Source: Desulfobacterales bacterium (lineage in GTDB: Bacteria > Desulfobacterota > Desulfobacteria > Desulfobacterales > JAFDCJ01). From it: a stretch of 10,667 bases of DNA. Positions 7,505 through 10,667 of this stretch are shown one piece after another (position 1 is the first letter of the stretch; each line of letters begins with the position of its first letter). The notes under the pieces were generated by a model, which was not told where the DNA came from, did no database searches, and saw only the letters and a list, made by a program, of their open reading frames with translations. The stretch lies in the NCBI GenBank assembly GCA_029939875.1, contig JAOZSC010000049.1:1-10667 (forward strand), written 5' to 3'. The position numbers and the translations under genes are program-made.

Positions 7505-7600
7505 ATGGTCGCAATTCATCTATACGGTAAACTTCGCCGCTATGCACCAAGTCACCAAAAAGAAACCAATGCGTTTGTTCAGGTCATGGCAAAACAGTAA
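7505..7600 (+). pseudogene. MoaD/ThiS-like N-terminal remnant (31 codons)
   Basis: A 31-codon frame starting MVAIHLYGKLRRYAP, which closely resembles the first beta-strand and turn of small ubiquitin-like sulfur carriers of the MoaD/ThiS family (normally 65-95 aa with a C-terminal Gly-Gly). A strong ribosome binding site, GAGGG, lies six bases before the ATG. The frame ends at TAA 7598-7600. The codons right after the stop read PETVRT, which could continue family sequence, but the AlkD-like gene begins 31 nt later, so the rest of the domain and the Gly-Gly tail are missing. I read it as a decayed, truncated gene. A short expressed peptide is the alternative. Confidence 0.5.
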
Positions 7601-7631
7601 CCCGAAACAGTGAGAACTCAGCCGAGGCCAT

Positions 7632-8336
7632 ATGGCAATAGAGAATATCCAGAAACGACTCAAAGCCCTCGCCAACCCGCAATATGCTGCCGTCAGCCGG
7701 CGATTTTTTAAAACCGGCCCGGGGCAATACGGTGAGGGGGACATTTTTATCGGCGTCCGGGTGCCGGTGCTCAGAAAGCTGGTAGCCGAATATTTTCAAC
7801 GGCCCCTGCCGGAAATCACCCGCCTGCTGAAATCTTCTATCCACGAAGAACGGATGCTTGCGCTCCTGCTGATGGTACGCAAGTTCGCCTCCGGCGATGC
7901 CGCCATGAAAAAAAATATTTACCATGCGTATTTAAAAAACACCGCCTTTGTCAACAACTGGGACCTGTTCGACTGTTCCGCAGAGCATGTCATCGGGGCC
8001 TACCTGCGGAAAAAAAGTCGGGCACCGCTGCGTCGGCTGGCGCGCTCAAACGATTTGTGGGAGCGCAGAATAGCGATTCTGTCCACCTTTCACTATACCA
8101 AACACAACGATTTTGCCGAAACCCTTACCATTTCCAAAACGCTGCTGACAGACCAGGAGGATTTAATCCACAAGGCGGTGGGATGGATGCTGCGCGAAAT
8201 CGGCAAACGCCACCTTAAAACCGAAAAAGCCTTTTTAAAAGCCCATTACCAAACCATGCCGCGAACCATGCTGCGATATGCCATCGAAAAATTTCCGGAA
8301 CCTGAGAGACAGCGTTATTTGAAAGGCAGGATTTAA
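7632..8336 (+). CDS. DNA alkylation repair protein, AlkD-like DNA glycosylase
   Basis: A 234-aa, all-helical HEAT-like-repeat protein of the AlkD family, which excises positively charged alkylated bases such as N3-alkyladenine and N7-alkylguanine from DNA. The signature blocks are all present: VNNWDLFD (107-114), DLWERRIAIL (141-150), DLIHKAVGWMLREIGK (177-192) and MPRTMLRYAIEK (209-220). Trp110, Asp114, Arg145 or Arg146 and Trp185 match in spacing the catalytic and DNA-contacting Trp109, Asp113, Arg148 and Trp187 of Bacillus cereus AlkD. Length is usual for the family. GAGG four bases before the ATG is a close but acceptable ribosome binding site. It follows the MoaD/ThiS remnant on the same strand, and there is no other repair gene nearby. 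Confidence 0.93.
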   Translation: MAIENIQKRLKALANPQYAAVSRRFFKTGPGQYGEGDIFIGVRVPVLRKLVAEYFQRPLPEITRLLKSSIHEERMLALLLMVRKFASGDAAMKKNIYHAYLKNTAFVNNWDLFDCSAEHVIGAYLRKKSRAPLRRLARSNDLWERRIAILSTFHYTKHNDFAETLTISKTLLTDQEDLIHKAVGWMLREIGKRHLKTEKAFLKAHYQTMPRTMLRYAIEKFPEPERQRYLKGRI

Positions 8337-8397
8337 GGCTCTCTCAACATTAAATTCTTAATAGTTATTTCTTTGCATTTTATGGCAAAACATTTTC

Positions 8398-8470
8398 GCC
8401 ACCAAGACACCAAAACACAAAGATAAATTACAGCAAATAGTTTTGCTTTGTGTCTTTGGGCCTTTGTGGC
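8398..8470. repeat. Long imperfect hairpin (25-nt arms) in intergenic region
   Basis: The left arm at 8398-8422 and the right arm at 8446-8470 are 25 nt each and pair at 20 positions, with GCCAC/GTGGC at the outside and an unbroken CACAAAG/CTTTGTG inside. A second small stem (AGCAAA 8432-8437 with TTTGCT 8442-8447) lies in the loop. The 186-nt gap that holds it lies between the AlkD-like gene and the META-domain lipoprotein. The sequence style, with motifs like CACCAAAACACAAAG, resembles short palindromic repeats dispersed in many environmental genomes, recalled rather than searched. No T-run follows, so it is not a typical terminator. Confidence 0.7.
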
Positions 8471-8522
8471 AATTTTTCCGGTTTACCCGGGTTAAGAGTT
8501 ATAAAAGGAGCACGCAAACAAA

Positions 8523-9008
8523 ATGGATAGATACCATGTAGTCGCAACCCTGCTGATGTGCAGTTTGTTATTTGCATGTGCCGGGATACAATCGGCTGGA
8601 TCCGACAATCAAAAGGACGGCGTACGGATAAAATCCAACCGTCTTGGTCAAATCAGCACAATCGAATGGCGCCTGGTAAAAATGACCCTGGATAACAAGT
8701 CAATACCGCTGGTTGTAAACTCACAGGTGACATTTACTGTCAGCGATAACAACCGCGTGAGCGGGTCGGCTTCCATCAACCGGTATTCCGGCGGTTTTAA
8801 GCTCGACGGTGAAAACAACTTTGTCTGGAACAAAGCTTTTATCATGACCCGCATGGCTGGCCCGCCGGACCTGATGCAGCAGGAACGGCAGTACATGCAG
8901 GTCCTGATGAAGACCTCGGAGATGTATCGGCAAGCGTCCCGACTCATGCTGACAAGCCCGGAGCGCTCAACGATTCTGGAATTCGAAAAAAATAGCAACA
9001 GCCACTGA
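8523..9008 (+). CDS. META domain-containing lipoprotein (HslJ-like)
   Basis: A 161-aa lipoprotein with the lipobox LFAC (Cys19) after a hydrophobic signal segment, so it is probably membrane-anchored in the envelope. The mature part carries a META domain, the fold of E. coli HslJ, a heat-inducible protein linked to novobiocin resistance. Visible features are EWRLVKM (48-54), the turn GSASINRYSGGF (81-92) and TRMAGPPDLMQQERQYMQ (109-126), which matches the strongly conserved T-x-M-A/M-P-x-x-x-x-x-E-x-x-Y/F core. Biochemical function of the domain is unknown. AAGGAG is about 12 bases before the ATG, slightly distant, but no better start exists. It is separated from the AlkD-like gene by a long hairpin and is likely its own unit. 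Confidence 0.88.
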   Translation: MDRYHVVATLLMCSLLFACAGIQSAGSDNQKDGVRIKSNRLGQISTIEWRLVKMTLDNKSIPLVVNSQVTFTVSDNNRVSGSASINRYSGGFKLDGENNFVWNKAFIMTRMAGPPDLMQQERQYMQVLMKTSEMYRQASRLMLTSPERSTILEFEKNSNSH

Positions 9009-9023
9009 CTGATTTCAAACCTG

Positions 9024-9054
9024 CCGCGTGTCGCTGTCTGAGGGAGCAGCGCGG
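9024..9054 (+). terminator. GC-rich hairpin after the META lipoprotein gene
   Basis: CCGC (9024-9027) plus GCTG (9033-9036) pair with CAGCGCGG (9047-9054), giving eight pairs with a 5-nt bulge and a 10-nt loop, 15 bases after the stop codon. No T-run follows, so a role in termination or mRNA 3'-end protection is only suggested by position. Confidence 0.25.
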
Positions 9055-9063
9055 AACCAGGCC

Positions 9064-9095
9064 TTGATGGTGCCAGGATTTTATGGTAGTATAAT
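9064..9095 (+). promoter_or_regulatory. Candidate sigma70-type promoter for the Cys-rich protein
   Basis: TTGATG (9064-9069) is followed after 17 nt by TAGTAT (9087-9092), overlapped by a perfect TATAAT at 9090-9095 (spacing 20). It lies 43 bases before the downstream ATG at 9138 in a region without coding sequence. This is the best-looking promoter in the window, found by eye only. Confidence 0.5.
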
Positions 9096-9137
9096 AATTT
9101 ATAGCTCAGATTACACCGAAAGAACCGGCACAGCCAG

Positions 9138-9533
9138 ATGAAATCACCCATGGACGTATTTAAAAAATGTACCTGCTGCGCGTTTTCCTGGCGCTCCCGT
9201 GAGGAGTTCCTGCAGGACACCAGCCTGGAACTGATCGGCTACCAGGTAAACTTTGAGGATCTGAAGCTGGGCTATTTTCTCTTCAATCACCTGACCTGCC
9301 AGTCCACCATTGCGATTGCCGCCGAAAATTTCAGAGACCTGTATAGTGGACCAGTTTTCGCAGACCGTTTGACCGGCTCCGAGTCCTGCCCCGGCTATTG
9401 CCTGCATGATGACGTTCTCCAACCCTGTGCTGCCCAATGTGAATGCGCCTATGTCCGTGAGATATTGCAAATTGTGCGCAACTGGCCCAAAACTGAGGGC
9501 CGGCCAGCCAAAATCGCCCAGGGGCTGGGTTGA
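9138..9533 (+). CDS. Cys-rich protein of unknown function
   Basis: A 131-aa protein with no signal peptide or membrane segment and nine cysteines: CTCC near the N-terminus (11, 13, 14), Cys54, then CPGYC (84 and 88) and CAAQCEC (97, 101, 103). The pattern suggests bound zinc or an iron-sulfur cluster rather than disulfides, since the protein looks cytoplasmic. Between the cysteine groups is an amphipathic part (LELIGYQVNFEDLKLGYFLFNH split over 30-51) and at the end a helix (YVREILQIVRNWP, 105-117). I do not recognise a named family. Coding is supported by the patterned cysteines and the promoter upstream, although the antisense frame is also open over much of its length. A second ATG lies four codons in; neither has a clear ribosome binding site. 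Confidence 0.72.
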   Translation: MKSPMDVFKKCTCCAFSWRSREEFLQDTSLELIGYQVNFEDLKLGYFLFNHLTCQSTIAIAAENFRDLYSGPVFADRLTGSESCPGYCLHDDVLQPCAAQCECAYVREILQIVRNWPKTEGRPAKIAQGLG

Positions 9534-9586
9534 TAACAAGTCCAGGGATCGCGCAAAAACAACTTCACATTTTAAGCGTAAGCGCC

Positions 9587-9619
9587 GATGCATCCCACCT
9601 TTTCAAACGCTGATGCATC
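9587..9619. repeat. Pair of GATGCATC palindromes upstream of the DDAH gene
   Basis: The 8-bp palindrome GATGCATC occurs at 9587-9594 and again at 9612-9619, 25 bases apart centre to centre, in the 144-nt gap before the DDAH-family gene. Such paired sites could be an operator or could pair as a hairpin. Nothing else supports a function, and no convincing promoter was found in this gap. Confidence 0.35.
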
Positions 9620-9677
9620 TGGTGCGTGTTTTCGCCCAATGGGGGGCAAAACCACTCGGCAAGGAAAAAAGAACCAA

Positions 9678-10442
9678 ATGATATTTACCCGCGCCATTGT
9701 CCGCAAACCGGGGAAAAATTTTGCACAGGGCCTCACCACTGCCGCAAACGATGATTCTCCCAACTACAAGATTCTCGTCAAACAGCATGAAGCCTATATA
9801 AGCGTCCTGAGATCTATCGGCCTTGAAGTGATTTTACTCGATGCGCTGCCGGATCACCCCGATGCCTATTTTGTCGAAGATACAGCCGTGGTTACAGCAG
9901 ATGTGGCGGTCATCACCAATCCCGGGGCCGACGCCCGCAAAGGCGAAGAAAAAACCATTGCCCCCGTCCTGGCCCAATACTGTAAAACTGAAAAAATTCG
10001 GCATCCCGGAACTGTCGACGGCGGTGATGTTCTCCAGGTGGGCAAGCATTTTTTTATTGGGGTGTCCGAACGAACCAATCAGGAGGGTGCCGACCAGCTT
10101 GGCCGAATTTTAGGAGGCTACGGCTATACCTGGGCCACAATCGCGGTAGGTGCCGGACTGCACTTCAAATCCAGCGTCAACTATGTCGGGAAAAACACAC
10201 TGCTGGTCACACAGAGTTTTGACGGACATGAACAGCTAAAGGGATATGACACCATCGTCGTGGACAGGAGCGAATCCTATGCAGCCAACACCCTGTTTGT
10301 TAATGATCATCTTTTAATCCCCCGGGGCTATCCCGACACGCGAAAAAAACTTGACGCACTGAAAATGGAGATTATCGAACTGGACACCAGCGAGGTGCGC
10401 AAGATGGATGGGGGGTTGACCTGTATGTCCATCCGATTTTAA
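9678..10442 (+). CDS. Dimethylarginine dimethylaminohydrolase (DDAH) family amidinotransferase-fold hydrolase
   Basis: A 254-aa protein of the guanidino-group-modifying superfamily. DDAH hydrolyses N-omega-methylated arginines to citrulline and methylamines. It aligns along its full length with Pseudomonas aeruginosa DDAH as recalled: GLTTA near the start, FVEDTAVV (65-72), GTVDGGDVLQVG (111-122), SERTNQEGA (130-138), LHFKSS (161-166), ESYAAN (199-204) and a C-terminal DGGLTCMSIRF. The triad residues fall at Cys249, His162 and Asp114, the same numbers as Cys249, His162 and Glu114 in the Pseudomonas enzyme; Asp at the third place is as in human DDAH1. ATG 9678 starts the family's N-terminus; a frame extension to 9588 lacks family sequence, and AAGGA lies 12 bases before 9678. 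Related hydrolases on other guanidines cannot be excluded. Confidence 0.9.
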   Translation: MIFTRAIVRKPGKNFAQGLTTAANDDSPNYKILVKQHEAYISVLRSIGLEVILLDALPDHPDAYFVEDTAVVTADVAVITNPGADARKGEEKTIAPVLAQYCKTEKIRHPGTVDGGDVLQVGKHFFIGVSERTNQEGADQLGRILGGYGYTWATIAVGAGLHFKSSVNYVGKNTLLVTQSFDGHEQLKGYDTIVVDRSESYAANTLFVNDHLLIPRGYPDTRKKLDALKMEIIELDTSEVRKMDGGLTCMSIRF

Positions 10443-10448
10443 AATCGG
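10433..10448. repeat. 16-bp perfect palindrome containing both convergent stop codons
   Basis: CCGATTTT followed by AAAATCGG is a perfect palindrome. Its centre TTAA supplies the TAA stop of the rightward DDAH gene (10440-10442) and the TAA stop of the leftward ligase gene (10439-10441), so the two genes overlap by two bases. Because both strands read the same here, both proteins end in Arg-Phe. No T-run follows. Confidence 0.85.
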
Positions 10449-10667
10449 CTGCCAGAGCCCATCTGATCGCCGAGAGCAGCGTTGCCCCGCAATGATGAAT
10501 TGTTTTTATGCTTTTCCATATACTGGTGTTTCAATTCTGTTTTGCGCATTTTCCCAAGAGCGGTGCGAGGAAAATCATCTGTAAAAATGACCTGCCGGGG
10601 CCATTTATAACGCGCCAGTTGTCCGTCACAGAACCCGATCACATCTTCGGGGGTTAGAACCACACCC
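10439..10667 (-). CDS. Acyl-CoA synthetase / AMP-dependent ligase, C-terminal end (5' end outside window)
   Basis: The last 75 or so codons of an adenylate-forming enzyme of the ANL superfamily, running off the right edge. The fragment shows the C-terminal lid domain: LTPEDVIGFCDGQLARYKWPR, here spanning about residues 3-23, then VIFTDDFPRTALGKMRKTEL with the A10 catalytic Lys at position 38 of the fragment (TALGKMRK). The frame continues upstream beyond the GTG at 10663, so that codon is not the start. After the last family helix (ELKHQY) come about 26 further residues, rich in Ser, Gly and Asn, which end at the stop shared with the DDAH gene. It differs clearly from the synthetase at the left edge, so the two are not copies of one gene. 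Confidence 0.9.
   Translation of the reverse strand, partial: GVVLTPEDVIGFCDGQLARYKWPRQVIFTDDFPRTALGKMRKTELKHQYMEKHKNNSSLRGNAALGDQMGSGSRF

Noticed and set aside
9144..9593. Open - strand frame of 149 codons opposite the Cys-rich gene
   Set aside because: It reads as plausible protein at first sight, but has no promoter or ribosome binding site that I can see and no family. The + frame has patterned cysteines and a promoter. This is the least certain rejection.
9588..9677. Upstream extension of the DDAH protein by 30 residues
   Set aside because: The family N-terminus matches from ATG 9678, which has AAGGA upstream; the extension has no family similarity.
1..10667. CRISPR arrays, tRNA or rRNA genes, insertion sequences, phage or defence genes
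   Set aside because: No regularly spaced repeats, tRNA-like cloverleaf, transposase or integrase was found on either strand; the longest repeats seen are the hairpins listed.
1..10667. The two acyl-CoA synthetase ends as copies of one gene flanking a mobile segment
   Set aside because: The fragments differ throughout, including the A10 region (SKVGKLLRRE versus TALGKMRKTE), so they are separate family members and not a duplication boundary.

Overview
The window looks like chromosomal DNA of a Gram-negative, probably anaerobic bacterium. The protein styles (acyl-CoA synthetase fragments, an Ade-like amidohydrolase, an ATC-hydrolase-family protein, several lipoproteins), the mid-range GC and the loosely packed gene order suggest Desulfobacterota, near Desulfobacterales. 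That placement rests on general resemblance only, since no rRNA or marker gene is present. No tRNA, rRNA, insertion sequence, phage gene or CRISPR array was seen.

Layout, left to right. (1) The 3' end of an acyl-CoA synthetase gene enters from the left edge on the + strand. (2) A MATE-family efflux transporter lies on the - strand. (3) A divergent intergenic region carries an imperfect inverted repeat that overlaps a candidate promoter. (4) An M24 (Xaa-Pro peptidase/creatinase fold) protein and then an adenine-deaminase-like amidohydrolase follow on the + strand, separated by a 144-nt spacer with 9-nt-period repeats. (5) A protein of the L-2-amino-thiazoline-4-carboxylate (ATC) hydrolase family lies on the - strand, converging on the deaminase. 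(6) After a 335-nt non-coding stretch with hairpins come an exported phosphodiester-glycosidase-family protein and a small lipoprotein, which form a likely two-gene operon. (7) A short MoaD/ThiS-like remnant and an AlkD-type DNA alkylation repair gene come next. (8) After a long imperfect hairpin comes a META-domain lipoprotein, then a Cys-rich protein of unknown function behind a good sigma70-like promoter. (9) A dimethylarginine dimethylaminohydrolase (DDAH) family enzyme converges tail-to-tail on the C-terminal end of a second acyl-CoA synthetase that runs off the right edge. The two stop codons sit inside one 16-bp perfect palindrome.

How the genes fit together. Most are single housekeeping or accessory genes with no obvious common pathway. 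A loose theme is hydrolysis of C-N bonds: M24 protein, Ade-like deaminase, ATC-hydrolase-like protein and DDAH. They are not one operon and a joint pathway is speculation. The points most worth a second look are the Ade-like enzyme that has lost several signature residues, the M24 protein lacking the usual second active-site His, the nine-cysteine protein at 9138, the MoaD/ThiS remnant, and several intergenic inverted repeats.
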